A DNA stretch of 64,000 nt from an uncultured Collinsella sp. (GCA_900540855.1 UQHK01000007.1:1-64000), one strand, 5' to 3'; positions 25,859 through 35,806 are shown, numbered from the stretch's first letter. Numbers and translations are program-made. The notes: generated by a model not told the origin, from the sequence alone.

Positions 25859-26509
25859 ATGATCAATGCCGTTATTTTTGACATGGACGGGACGCTGGTC
25901 GATACCGAGCGTTTGGGTATCAAGGCGTGGAAGGCGGGCGCGGCCGAGCTGGGATTCGCGATTGATGATGCGCTGATCCATCAGTTTATCGGTCGCACGC
26001 TGCCCGATGTCATGGGCATCCTTGAGGAGCATTACGGCAGCAGCGAAACCGCTGAGGCGATCTATCGTCGTCACAAGGAGATTCGCGACGAGATGGTCAA
26101 GACCGACCTGGAGCTTAAGGCCGGCGCCGCCGAGTGCCTCGACGAGCTGCTGGCTGCGGGCTATCACGTGGGCCTTGCGACGTCGTCGCGCCACGTCACG
26201 GCCGAGCGCAACCTTAAAATGGTCGGTCTCTTTGACAAGTTTGAAACGGTGACCTGCGGCGAGGACGTCGTGCGCGGCAAGCCCGACCCCGAGATGTACC
26301 TGCTCGCCTGCGAGCGCGCGGGCTTTGCTCCCGAGGAGTGCGCCGTGGTCGAGGATTCCCGCAACGGCTGCGTCTCGGGCATCACGGCCGGCTGCCATGT
26401 GTTTGCCGTTCCCGACATCGTACCGCTGCCGCAGGACGTGGTGGATGGCTGCGAGGCCGTGCTCGATACGCTGTTCGATCTGCCGGCGGCGGTCAAGGCC
26501 GTGCGCTAG
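25859..26509 (+). CDS. HAD-superfamily hydrolase (beta-phosphoglucomutase-like subgroup)
   Basis: A 216-residue phosphatase or mutase of the HAD family with a C1 cap. Motif I is DMDGTLVD (nucleophile D8, acid D10), motif II is in TSSRH, motif III is the Lys in GKPDPEMYL, and motif IV is VVEDSRNG. The cap sits at about residues 15-80. The ATG at 25859 follows GATGGGGGA; the longer frame to 25772 lacks a ribosome site. The AT-rich stretch 25740-25800 upstream probably holds promoters for this gene and for the divergent larE. The substrate is unknown. Confidence 0.88.
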   Translation: MINAVIFDMDGTLVDTERLGIKAWKAGAAELGFAIDDALIHQFIGRTLPDVMGILEEHYGSSETAEAIYRRHKEIRDEMVKTDLELKAGAAECLDELLAAGYHVGLATSSRHVTAERNLKMVGLFDKFETVTCGEDVVRGKPDPEMYLLACERAGFAPEECAVVEDSRNGCVSGITAGCHVFAVPDIVPLPQDVVDGCEAVLDTLFDLPAAVKAVR

Positions 26510-26535
26510 CGTTTGCACGCGAGTCGCCATGCCCC

Positions 26536-26740
26536 GCGCCCGATCCCGCAGGACGGTGACGGTAACTTTTAGTTTGTGGTTGTCGAGGGCGAGGACGTTG
26601 ACGGCCCGACTCATCACATGGCTGCCTGCCTGGTCAGCCAGACTGACACGATCCTTAAGGTCGCCAAGATTTTGAAAGTGCCTGTCGAGGTCGTTTGCCG
26701 CCAGTTTAGTTGCGCGGTATTGCCAAACCGCGTAACGACT
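26536..26740 (+). pseudogene. Possible broken coding remnant
   Basis: Two in-frame segments with normal local codon use are separated by a TAG at 26570-26572: PQDGDGNF before it, and FVVVEGEDVDGPTHH continuing to about ILKVPVEVVCRQF after it. No family is recognised. It may be the decayed end of a gene or chance. The remainder of 26510-26840 holds only the palindrome at 26765-26801. Confidence 0.25.
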
Positions 26741-26764
26741 CGACGCTGTAGCGTTCAAATGAGA

Positions 26765-26801
26765 AACCACCGCAAGGGGGACGGTCCCCTTTGCGGTGGT
26801 T
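26765..26801. repeat. GGGGACGGTCCCC-type palindrome
   Basis: AACCACCGCAA / TTGCGGTGGTT flanks GGGGGACGGTCCCCT. The whole 37 bp folds as one stem with a minimal loop. It lies just 3' of the leftward ATPase gene and could terminate its transcript. Confidence 0.75.
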
Positions 26802-26840
26802 ATGGCTGTTCAGGGGCCGAGCTGTGACTCCAGTCTCGGT

Positions 26841-28046
26841 CTACTCCAGGAGCCAGTCGATCACGTTGCGCTTGCGGACTCCTTCGTAGTTCGCGTCCGC
26901 AAACAGCGTGTCGAGCGTAAGAAGCGTCTTGGGGTAGTTGTCTCGGACTTTCTTAAAGGGGGCCAACTCTCGATTGAGGGTAGTTTCGTCGAGCGTTGTG
27001 GCTGAAACCTGAAAATAGGCTGTCTCGTCTGAGTTTAGGGCAACAAAATCGATTTCCCCGCCGTCGATATCGCCCACGTAGACGTCGTATCCACGGCGTA
27101 GGAGCTCGAGATAAACAACATTTTCGAGGATATGACCGATATCGCTGCTTTGGGTTTTGACGAGAGCGCCTCTAAGTCCAAGGTCAACGGCGTAGTATTT
27201 GCCGTTTGTTGAAAGAAGCTGCCGACCGCGCACGTTATAGCGCGGAGCAAAGTACAACACAAGGCTGTCTGTTAAGCCTTTGAGGTACTTGGCTACGGTT
27301 TTCTGGTCGGTTTTGTTGCCGTTGGACGAGAGCGTGTCGGAGATTTTTTTAATCGAGATCCGGTTTCCAATGCTATGGAGTAGGAACTTGGTGATATCGC
27401 GCAGGGTCGGGACGTCCGAGACCTTCAGGCGTTCGATAACGTCGCGTATGACGATGGTATCGTAGAGGCTCATAAGATAATCGCGCGCCTGGGGTCCCTG
27501 AATACCCGTCTCGGCGATAAAGGGAAAAGAGCCCCGGGTGATGTACTCGTCAAACAACTGCGCGGGAGCCTTTCCGTCATTGGTTTTTGCCGAGCAAAAC
27601 TCTTTAAAGGATAGGGGCAGTATCTTGAGCTCTACGTAGCGGCCGGAGAGCAAAGTTGCCAGCTCGCTCGAGAGCAGATAAGCGTTGGAACCGGTTATGT
27701 AGAGGTCGACATTGTCCTTGATAAAAAGACTGTCGACGGCTTTTTCGAAATGCTCGACGTGCTGTATCTCGTCCAGAAAAACGTAGTTCATCTTATCGGG
27801 GACGAGTCTGGCGGAAATGTAGTCGTAGAGTGCTCTATACGACGTAAGCGACTCGAACTCCAGGTCTTCAAAGTTGAGGGATATAACCTGGTCGCCTGTG
27901 ATTCCATGATCGCGCAGGTAGATACGGTAGATTTCGAATAGCTTTGATTTGCCGGACCTTCGCACGCCCGAAACGACCTTGATGACGTGCGAGTCTTTCC
28001 ACGAAATGAGCCAGTCGAGGTACTGTTTGCGATCAATCAGATTCAT
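26841..28046 (-). CDS. AAA/DUF4143-family ATPase
   Basis: A 401-residue ATP-binding protein with an AAA_14-type N-terminal domain (Walker A GVRRSGKS at residues 27-34, Walker B YVFLDEIQ, ITGSNAYLLSSE as sensor) and a C-terminal DUF4143 nuclease-like domain (ENVYLELLRRGYDVYVG, then GEIDFVA). The function of the family is poorly known. The genes are widespread, often multicopy and mobile. Base composition here and in the promoter is visibly more AT-rich than in the neighbours, suggesting acquisition. The ATG at 28046 follows AAAGGGG. The upstream gap 28047-28218 contains an inverted repeat TATGGAAT / ATTCCATA (28111-28118 and 28160-28167) that may be an operator. Confidence 0.88.
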   Translation of the reverse strand: MNLIDRKQYLDWLISWKDSHVIKVVSGVRRSGKSKLFEIYRIYLRDHGITGDQVISLNFEDLEFESLTSYRALYDYISARLVPDKMNYVFLDEIQHVEHFEKAVDSLFIKDNVDLYITGSNAYLLSSELATLLSGRYVELKILPLSFKEFCSAKTNDGKAPAQLFDEYITRGSFPFIAETGIQGPQARDYLMSLYDTIVIRDVIERLKVSDVPTLRDITKFLLHSIGNRISIKKISDTLSSNGNKTDQKTVAKYLKGLTDSLVLYFAPRYNVRGRQLLSTNGKYYAVDLGLRGALVKTQSSDIGHILENVVYLELLRRGYDVYVGDIDGGEIDFVALNSDETAYFQVSATTLDETTLNRELAPFKKVRDNYPKTLLTLDTLFADANYEGVRKRNVIDWLLE

Positions 28047-28218
28047 GAAACCCCTTTCTTGGCGAGAAAAAACTGGAGCAAAATCAATACTTATAGGAAA
28101 TATCTAAAAATATGGAATTGAATCTATTTTAACAAAAGAGTTAATGAAAAATGGATTACATTCCATAAATATCCGTAGCCGCAGGTCCGGCTAAACGGGG
28201 AGGGAACATGGGGCCAGC

Positions 28219-28256
28219 AAAACGCCGCAGCGGGACTGTTCCCGTTGCGGCGTTTT
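28219..28256. terminator. Terminator/palindrome with a GGGACTGTTCCC core
   Basis: AAAACGCCGCAGCGGGA (28219-28235) pairs with TCCCGTTGCGGCGTTTT (28240-28256) with one mismatch and a 4-nt loop, followed by T residues. It abuts the stop codon of the leftward LacI gene (28260), so it is probably that gene's terminator. Confidence 0.75.
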
Positions 28257-28259
28257 TTG

Positions 28260-29393
28260 TTACAGGTAGGCGCCCAGGTTGATGTCGGTTATTGGGGCCG
28301 CGGATGGGCCCGTCGGGTGCTGCTCGGCCTTTTGGGTGCTCACACGTTCGAGCAAGAAGGGGCGCACGAGCTCCTGACGGTTAATGTCCTCGGCGGCCGT
28401 GGCCGTGGTGACGGTGCGCGCGGCGGAGCCGATGCGGACTCGTTTGGTCTTGGCGGCAGGCTTATCCTCGATCTGCTCCATGAGCAGCTGAACGCCCTTG
28501 CGGCCAATCTCGTAGCCTGGGGGTGCTACCGTGGTGAGCGGGACCGATCCGCTCCAAGCGAGCGGGTTGCCGTCGCAGCCGGCCACGCGGACCTGGCCGG
28601 GGACGGAAATGCCTTTGTCGGTCAGCGCCGAGATAACGCCCGAGGCCAATACGTCGGTCAGGCCGATGACAAAATCGGGGCGCTCGTCAGCAGGGCGTTC
28701 GGCAATCTGGGTACCGATGCTGTAGCCGTCGGCTGCGGTATTCCACTCCCCGGCATCGATGACCTCAATTTTGATATCAGGATGCAGGGCAAGTGCCTTG
28801 TGGATGCCAAGGACGCGCAGGCCGAGCTGCATAAATGCCGCTCGGCCCACAACGGTGATATGGCGTGCGCCGCGGGCGATGGCGAGCTCGGCGATAATAC
28901 GCCCCTGTGCCTCGTTGTCGGCGGCCACGTAGTAACCGGGCTCGGAGCAATGGATGTCCAGATAGACGATCGGCACGGGCATCTTGGTCATAGCGGGGTG
29001 CCAGTCGGGGGACGCCATGGGCTGAACCATGACGCCGGACATCTGCGTGCCCATAAAATAGCGCAGGTAATGATCCTCGAGAATATCGTCGTTATCGGCA
29101 TTGGCGATGAGCAGATCGTAGCCGTGCTTGCGGGCCTCGTTGTGGGCGCCGCTGGCGATTTGGAGCGAAAAGCCGTGGTCGAGACGGGGGAGCACCAGGC
29201 CAAAGGACTTGGTGGCGCCGCCCGCGAGCTGACGAGCGCTTTGGTTGGGCAGGTAGCCCAGGCGATTGATGGTCTCGTTGATGAGCCTGAGGGTCTCGGG
29301 GCGCAACTTCTCGGGATGGTTGAGCGCGTTGGAAACCGTGCCAAGCGAAACCCCGGCCTCGCGCGCGACGTCGCTGATTTTAACCTTTGCCAT
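28260..29393 (-). CDS. LacI-family transcriptional regulator
   Basis: A 377-residue regulator with an N-terminal HTH (KISDVAREAGVSLGTVSNALN), hinge (LPNQSARQLAGG) and sensor domain (GVMVQPMASP, VVGRAAFMQLG, VAGCDGNPLAW). A C-terminal extension of about 40 residues (from AARTVTTATAAED) exceeds the usual length of about 335. The ATG at 29393 has AAAGGGG upstream. No catabolic genes adjoin it. It is divergent from glmS across about 310 bp, so regulation of glmS, of itself or of distant genes are all open. Confidence 0.88.
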   Translation of the reverse strand: MAKVKISDVAREAGVSLGTVSNALNHPEKLRPETLRLINETINRLGYLPNQSARQLAGGATKSFGLVLPRLDHGFSLQIASGAHNEARKHGYDLLIANADNDDILEDHYLRYFMGTQMSGVMVQPMASPDWHPAMTKMPVPIVYLDIHCSEPGYYVAADNEAQGRIIAELAIARGARHITVVGRAAFMQLGLRVLGIHKALALHPDIKIEVIDAGEWNTAADGYSIGTQIAERPADERPDFVIGLTDVLASGVISALTDKGISVPGQVRVAGCDGNPLAWSGSVPLTTVAPPGYEIGRKGVQLLMEQIEDKPAAKTKRVRIGSAARTVTTATAAEDINRQELVRPFLLERVSTQKAEQHPTGPSAAPITDINLGAYL

Positions 29394-29443
29394 AGCGGCC
29401 CCTTTGATGCGTTTCAAGTACAAGCCAGATTGTAGCATCCTAA

Positions 29444-29489
29444 ACCAACCAAAAAGTGACAGGTTTATTTTGGCAGGTTTTATCTGGGG
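29444..29489 (-). repeat. 46-bp hairpin repeat, copy 3 (inverted)
   Basis: The reverse complement matches copies 1 and 2 except near one end (CACTTTTTGG, then TTGGT). It lies upstream of glmS, with copy 4 downstream in the opposite orientation. Hence glmS sits between inverted repeats about 2.2 kb apart. Confidence 0.85.
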
Positions 29490-29508
29490 AAACGCCGTTG
29501 CCAGCGCG

Positions 29509-29543
29509 ACCACCACAAAGGTGCCTGTCCCCATTGTGGCGGT
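29509..29543. repeat. Palindrome with a CCTGTCCCC loop
   Basis: ACCACCACAA (29509-29518) pairs with TTGTGGCGGT (29534-29543), with one mismatch, around a loop containing GCCTGTCCCC. It is related to the palindromes at 26765 and 59913. Confidence 0.65.
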
Positions 29544-29573
29544 TTGGACCGGCTGGGCATGTGTGCATCGGGT

Positions 29574-29631
29574 GGTATCTAAGTTGAGATACCACATCTG
29601 GTATATCAGCTTGCGCCTGCGTGAGTACAAT
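29574..29631 (+). promoter_or_regulatory. glmS upstream region: overlapping inverted repeats and a -10
   Basis: GGTATCT (29574-29580) and AGATACC (29587-29593) form one dyad. ATACCA and TGGTAT (about 29589-29603) form a second that shares the central half-site. TACAAT at 29626-29631 is a good -10, but there is no strong -35. The dyads look like operators of a dimeric repressor. No glmS ribozyme is seen. Confidence 0.45.
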
Positions 29632-29705
29632 ACTCGAACGTTATGCGTCTCAGCGCCCCTTGTGCGTGGACGTCTTGCAGTCACGCGAACGAAGGGATTT
29701 ATCCT

Positions 29706-31553
<1,848 letters not shown>

Positions 31554-31578
31554 CTAATATTCCGCCGTCCTAACGACC

Positions 31579-31617
31579 AAGGCCCGGCTCCGCATCAAGA
31601 CGGAGCCGGGCCTTTTC
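31579..31617 (+). terminator. Terminator of glmS
   Basis: A 14-bp perfect stem AAGGCCCGGCTCCG / CGGAGCCGGGCCTT with an 8-nt loop, followed by TTTTC. Confidence 0.88.
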
Positions 31618-31624
31618 TGCATTT

Positions 31625-31670
31625 GCCCAGATAAAACCTGCCAAAATAAACCTGTCCCTTTTTGGCAGGT
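31625..31670 (+). repeat. 46-bp hairpin repeat, copy 4
   Basis: It has the same core as copies 1 and 2, but here the distal arm is TTTTGGCAGGT, giving a perfect 11-bp stem. Its last base is in the stop codon of the leftward GntR gene, so the repeat forms that gene's 3' end. Confidence 0.9.
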
Positions 31671-32401
31671 TAGCGGAGCTTGCTGGTCTCGAAGTACTCG
31701 GGGAACTGGTCCAGAACCTCGGTTTGGTTGCGGAACATCATGTGCAGGTGCTTGCTGACCAAAAAGCTCGCTTCGATGGGGTCGCGACCGGCGATAGCGC
31801 GGCGAATCTGCTTGTGCTCGTTCACGATGTCCCGATTGTCGAGAACCTGCGTGGCGGCGCGCAGCCAGCGGAAGCGCTCCAGGTCGGCATTGGTCTCTTC
31901 GAGCCACGACCAAACGGTGCTGCGACATGCGATGCTAAAAATCATGTGATGCATGAGGTTGTCGCTCAAAAAGAAGCCGATGCGATCCTCTTCGGCCATG
32001 GCTTTTTCCTGCAGCACGATGGCGCGGTCGAGCTGCTCGATGCCGGCCGACGTGGCTCGCGCACAGCACTCCACAATCACCTGCTTTTCCAGATGTTCGC
32101 GGATGTAGCAGGCACTCTCGGCAAGGGTGAGGTTGATGGGTGAGACGTAGGTGCCGCTCTGGGGCACGGTGCGCACCAGGCCTTCCTGCGCCAAGCGAAC
32201 CAAAGCCTCGCGCACGGGCGTGCGCCCCATATCCAGGTCGTCGCAAAGTTGCTTGACGCCCAGCTTTTCGCCCGGCTTGTAGTCCAGGTAGACGATTTTG
32301 CGTCGAATGGTGTGGTAGGACTGGTCCTGTAGGCTCGTTTCCTGCTCGCCGACGTGCATCGATTCTTCCATAGCGCCTCGCAACTGTTCTATCAAACTCA
32401 T
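31670..32401 (-). CDS. GntR-family regulator (FadR/FCD subfamily)
   Basis: A 243-residue regulator. The winged helix spans about residues 25-95 (SYHTIRRKIVYLDYKPGEKL, then GRTPVREALVRLAQEGLV). An all-helical FCD ligand domain follows, with metal-type His and Asp residues in HHMIFSIA and near the end. The ATG at 32401 has no good ribosome site; ATG 32371 (GAGG upstream) or 32359 could be the true start. A split dyad CAACTG / CAGTTG surrounds the first ATG, which would fit an autoregulatory operator. It is divergent from the YeiH-type transporter, a likely target. Confidence 0.88.
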   Translation of the reverse strand: MSLIEQLRGAMEESMHVGEQETSLQDQSYHTIRRKIVYLDYKPGEKLGVKQLCDDLDMGRTPVREALVRLAQEGLVRTVPQSGTYVSPINLTLAESACYIREHLEKQVIVECCARATSAGIEQLDRAIVLQEKAMAEEDRIGFFLSDNLMHHMIFSIACRSTVWSWLEETNADLERFRWLRAATQVLDNRDIVNEHKQIRRAIAGRDPIEASFLVSKHLHMMFRNQTEVLDQFPEYFETSKLR

Positions 32402-32564
32402 ATGTCAGTTGTTAATTATGCCGCGAATCAGCTTTCCGCGGTGGGTAATTCGGCTGTTGCCCAAGAACTATTGCGGCATCTTAGTCTTTGTTTACGCAAG
32501 GCTGCGCTCAATGTTGCCGTATCATAAGCCGTCGCAAACGTGAAAGAGAAAGAAGGAATCCCAT

Positions 32565-33599
32565 ATGCAACTGGCGAATATCGTACGCGAGCGCTGGAAG
32601 GGCGTCTTGTTCTGCCTGATCATCGCTATCCCCGCAACGCTGCTCGGCAAACAGATTGAGGTGGTCGGTGGGCCGGTATTCGCCATCCTCTTTGGCATGG
32701 TTCTGGCGCTCGTCTTTCCCAAGAATCATCGCGAACAGCTCGCCGCCGGTGTCACCTATACGTCTAAAAAAGTCTTGCAGTACGCGGTTATCCTGCTTGG
32801 CTTTGGCATGAACCTCTCCCAGATTCTGTCCAAGGGCGCCCAGTCGCTGCCGATTATCGTGGCGACGATCTCGACCTCGCTTGTCATCGCCTTTGTGCTC
32901 TGCCGCGTTATGAACGTGCCGGGTAAGATCGCGACGCTTGTGGGTGTGGGTTCGTCGATTTGCGGCGGTTCTGCCATCGCCGCTACCGCGCCCGTCATCG
33001 ATGCCGACGATCGCGAGATTGCCCAGGCCATTTCGGTCATCTTCCTGTTTAACGTTATCGCGGCGCTCGTGTTTCCAACGCTCGGCGGCATGCTCGGGCT
33101 GACCAACGAGGGCTTTGGCCTGTTTGCCGGTACCGCCATCAACGACACCTCGTCCGTAACGGCTGCGGCGAGCGCCTGGGACAGCATGCATCCCGGCGCC
33201 AATGTGCTCGAGAGCGCCACGGTGGTCAAGCTCACCAGGACGCTGGCCATTATCCCCATCACGTTGGTCCTCGCATGCTGGCAGATGCATCTGGCGCGCA
33301 AGGCCGGCGGCGACGCCAAAAGCACGTTCTCGCTTAAACGCGCGTTTCCCATGTTTGTGCTGTTCTTTGTGCTGGCGAGCGTGATCACTACGGTGCTTCA
33401 GCTTCCTGTATCCATTACGGCGCCCATCAAGGAGCTTTCGAAGTTCTTTATCGTGATGGCCATGGCGGCTATTGGTTTTAATACCGATATCGTCGAGCTG
33501 GTCAAAAAGGGCGGCAAGCCCATCGCGCTGGGCTTTTGCTGCTGGATTGGCATTGCGTGCATGAGTTTGGGAATGCAACACGTGCTGGGAATCTGGTAG
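32565..33599 (+). CDS. YeiH/UPF0324-family membrane protein (putative sulfate exporter family)
   Basis: A polytopic inner-membrane protein of 344 residues with about ten hydrophobic segments. Family motifs include GGPVFAILFGMVLAL, GFGMNLSQIL, GSSICGGSAIAATAPVI and GTAINDTSSVTAAA. The family is labelled putative sulfate exporter by analogy, and the substrate is not firmly established. The ATG at 32565 has GAAGGA upstream. It is divergent from the GntR gene and followed by a regulator in the same direction, so the three may form one regulatory unit. Confidence 0.85.
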   Translation: MQLANIVRERWKGVLFCLIIAIPATLLGKQIEVVGGPVFAILFGMVLALVFPKNHREQLAAGVTYTSKKVLQYAVILLGFGMNLSQILSKGAQSLPIIVATISTSLVIAFVLCRVMNVPGKIATLVGVGSSICGGSAIAATAPVIDADDREIAQAISVIFLFNVIAALVFPTLGGMLGLTNEGFGLFAGTAINDTSSVTAAASAWDSMHPGANVLESATVVKLTRTLAIIPITLVLACWQMHLARKAGGDAKSTFSLKRAFPMFVLFFVLASVITTVLQLPVSITAPIKELSKFFIVMAMAAIGFNTDIVELVKKGGKPIALGFCCWIGIACMSLGMQHVLGIW

Positions 33600-33651
33600 A
33601 GAAGTAGCTTATTTGCGTGCTGCGTGCTGGTGAGCGCATTCTCACGGTGGA

Positions 33652-33716
33652 GCGATAGGAGCTCTTGCGGGTATGGCTTGTCCGCAGGTTTATAAGTCCC
33701 GAAGAGCTCTTATCGC
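33652..33716. repeat. Inverted repeat after the YeiH-type gene
   Basis: GCGATAGGAGCTCTT (33652-33666) and AAGAGCTCTTATCGC (33702-33716) pair with one mismatch around a 35-nt interior. A second stem CCCCGC/GCGGGG follows at about 33716-33739. It could be a processed 3' end or a weak terminator; there is no T run. Confidence 0.7.
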
Positions 33717-33865
33717 CCCGCCAGGATGGCGATGCGGGGCAACACCTATACTCGCAGGACGGCGCTTTCTGCCCTATAGTGTTTGGTGAGCAATATCGTT
33801 CAATTTTGAAACACTCGGTCGTGCGACCGTCGGCGGCTGCACGTCGCTGCGGACAGGGGCAAATC

Positions 33866-35083
33866 ATGGATAGCGATGCCAAGCTGAACATCTTGACCGA
33901 GGCCCTGGCTGCTGCCGGGGCCTCGGCATTGGCAATCGATGCGCGTGGGGACGTCGCGATTTCGACCATGAATGACGCGGCGCTTGAGCGGGATGTGGCG
34001 GCTTTTGTCGCTGAGCGCCTCGACCGTATAGGAGACGGCGCGCGTCTGGTTATGGGGCGTGCGGGTACGCGCCTGAGCCTGACCGTTCGCCCCACCGACA
34101 AAGAGGGCGGGGGCCTTTGGGCCGTCGTGGTCCGCGAGGTGCGCGGCGCCGCGGCGCATGCGGGCATCGAGTGGCTCAACGCCGACGAAGTTGAGGCCCG
34201 CTACGAATCGAGCGCGTACGGCATCGTTGAAGGCGCCGCTGCGGTAGCCGCACCGGTTGCCGAGAGCTATGCGCGCGGGGTGCCCCTTATGCTCGAGGGC
34301 GAGTTGGGCGCGGGTCAGGTCGAGATTGCCATGCGCCTCTATCTGGATGGCCCTTTTGCCGATCAACCCTTTGTTTCCGTCGCGCTCGATGAGCTCACCG
34401 AGCGCGGTTGGCGTCATGTGCTCAAAAGCTCCGAATCGCCGCTGTTCCAAACGGGGCTGACCCTTTGCATTGAGGGCTGGAACGCGGTTGGCCCCCAGCG
34501 CCTCCGCGAGCTCGTTTCCACGATGGCCGACACCGCGTTGGCGACGCGCTGCCATGTGGTGCTGACGGCGAATGACATGCCGGGCGGCAGCGAAAGTGAT
34601 CAAGCCGCCTTTGTGACTGAGCGCTTCGCCTGTGCGGTGAGCGTGGCGCCGGCAATCGCCGAGCAGGGAGCCGCGTCGACGAAGGTTGCGCGCTATTTGG
34701 AATATCTCGCTGATGCATTTGGGACGGTAGCGCCCACGTTGTCTGCCGCGGCGGCAAAGACGCTCGATGTTTACCGCTGGCCGCGCAATTATCTGCAGCT
34801 CCGCGAGGTCTCGGAACGACTGTATATATTGGTGGGGGCGGGCACGGTAGACCGCGCTGTGGCGGAGGAAGTGCTCGCCCAAGAGGACGTGATTAAGACC
34901 GCAACCTTTGGCGCCCCGACACTCGAAAGCGACCTGTATATCCTGCGACCGCTGGCCGATACCGAGCGAGATATCGCGCATCTGGTTGTAGATCATCTCC
35001 ACGGCAACCGGACCCGTGCGGCGGAGGTGCTGGGCGTAAGCCGAACAACGCTGTGGCGCTTGCTGAAGGACGATGACCGTTGA
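33866..35083 (+). CDS. Enhancer-binding-protein-like regulator with a degenerate AAA+ module and Fis-type HTH
   Basis: A 405-residue cytoplasmic protein laid out like a sigma-54 activator: N-terminal sensor-like region (about 1-115), AAA+-like module (about 125-340) and Fis-type HTH at the C-terminus (NRTRAAEVLGVSRTTLWRLL). The nucleotide site is degenerate: GELGAGQV at 145-152 has Gln in place of the Walker A Lys, and the Walker B position reads LTLCIEGW. ATP hydrolysis and sigma-54 remodelling are therefore unlikely, and it probably acts as a plain DNA-binding regulator. The ATG at 33866 follows AGGGGC; an upstream extension to 33665 overlaps an inverted repeat. Confidence 0.7.
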   Translation: MDSDAKLNILTEALAAAGASALAIDARGDVAISTMNDAALERDVAAFVAERLDRIGDGARLVMGRAGTRLSLTVRPTDKEGGGLWAVVVREVRGAAAHAGIEWLNADEVEARYESSAYGIVEGAAAVAAPVAESYARGVPLMLEGELGAGQVEIAMRLYLDGPFADQPFVSVALDELTERGWRHVLKSSESPLFQTGLTLCIEGWNAVGPQRLRELVSTMADTALATRCHVVLTANDMPGGSESDQAAFVTERFACAVSVAPAIAEQGAASTKVARYLEYLADAFGTVAPTLSAAAAKTLDVYRWPRNYLQLREVSERLYILVGAGTVDRAVAEEVLAQEDVIKTATFGAPTLESDLYILRPLADTERDIAHLVVDHLHGNRTRAAEVLGVSRTTLWRLLKDDDR

Positions 35084-35167
35084 GCGAGGCGCCCGTGACC
35101 GCGCGCGACGCGTGTGCTACAGTCCAAAGCGTTATTGTTTCGATTTGGTTACGGCGTGCGGGGGCGT

Positions 35168-35743
35168 ATGGCTGAGACTACAAAACCGAGCCGCAGAAGG
35201 CGGAGTGCCGCGCCGGTTAACCGACGCACAACATCGGTGACGTGGGGCAAACACGCCTCGGGGTTTGACGGCTCGTTCAAGCGCACTAAATACGGCTATC
35301 CTTCGACAGGTGCTCGCTTGGCAATGCAGGCAGAGTCCTCGCTGTGGGGCCGCAAACGCGTGGTGGGCTCAAAGCTCAAGCACGACGGCACGCTCGGCTA
35401 CATCAGCCGCGGGGCGGCTCGCCGCAGTGGGCTCAATCCTGCTGGTTGGCATCGTTATGTGCCGATCGCGGTCGTCGTTGCAGTGATCGTCATCGCACTC
35501 GCTGCGCTTGGCTACGCCGGCGGTGGCGCCAACTTGGACGCGGTGTTTAAATCGCCCGAGCTCGCGCATGCAGGCACAGAAGTTGTCGAGGGCGCTCAGA
35601 CCCAGACGGGCGTCGCGCCCCAGCGCGGCATGGTCGCGGCAGCCTCCACCATCGCCGACGCTCAAAAGGACGAGGGCGAACAGGGCGACGGCGCCGAAAC
35701 GACCCACACGAACGAAACGACGACAACTCCATCGGCAAGATAA
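35168..35743 (+). CDS. Hypothetical single-pass membrane protein
   Basis: 191 residues with no family recognised. A strongly basic N-terminal half (SRRRRSAAPVNRRTT) leads to one membrane helix at about residues 98-120. A polar, Thr/Glu-rich C-terminal tail is probably outside the cell (positive-inside rule). The ATG at 35168 has a G-rich ribosome site. It starts 85 bp after the EBP-like regulator and may be in its operon. Confidence 0.6.
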   Translation: MAETTKPSRRRRSAAPVNRRTTSVTWGKHASGFDGSFKRTKYGYPSTGARLAMQAESSLWGRKRVVGSKLKHDGTLGYISRGAARRSGLNPAGWHRYVPIAVVVAVIVIALAALGYAGGGANLDAVFKSPELAHAGTEVVEGAQTQTGVAPQRGMVAAASTIADAQKDEGEQGDGAETTHTNETTTTPSAR

Positions 35744-35752
35744 GTTGCGAGT

Positions 35753-35791
35753 GGGGTGGCTAAAATAGCCTCGTCCCAAATTAGCTACCCC
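35753..35791. repeat. Palindrome containing a 23-nt repeat shared with 48477-48499
   Basis: GGGGTGGCTAA (35753-35763) pairs with TTAGCTACCCC (35781-35791) with one mismatch. The segment AGCCTCGTCCCAAATTAG with CTACC (35767-35789) is identical to 48477-48499. It lies between convergent genes. Confidence 0.8.
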
Positions 35792-35806
35792 TATGACGCT
35801 CTTGGG

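Noticed and set aside
29640..29705. glmS ribozyme leader
   Set aside because: The leader after the -10 at 29626-29631 is under 80 nt and has none of the ribozyme's conserved core.
33665..33865. Extended N-terminus for the EBP-like regulator
   Set aside because: The extension overlaps an inverted repeat, has poor codon use, and the ATG at 33866 has its own ribosome site.
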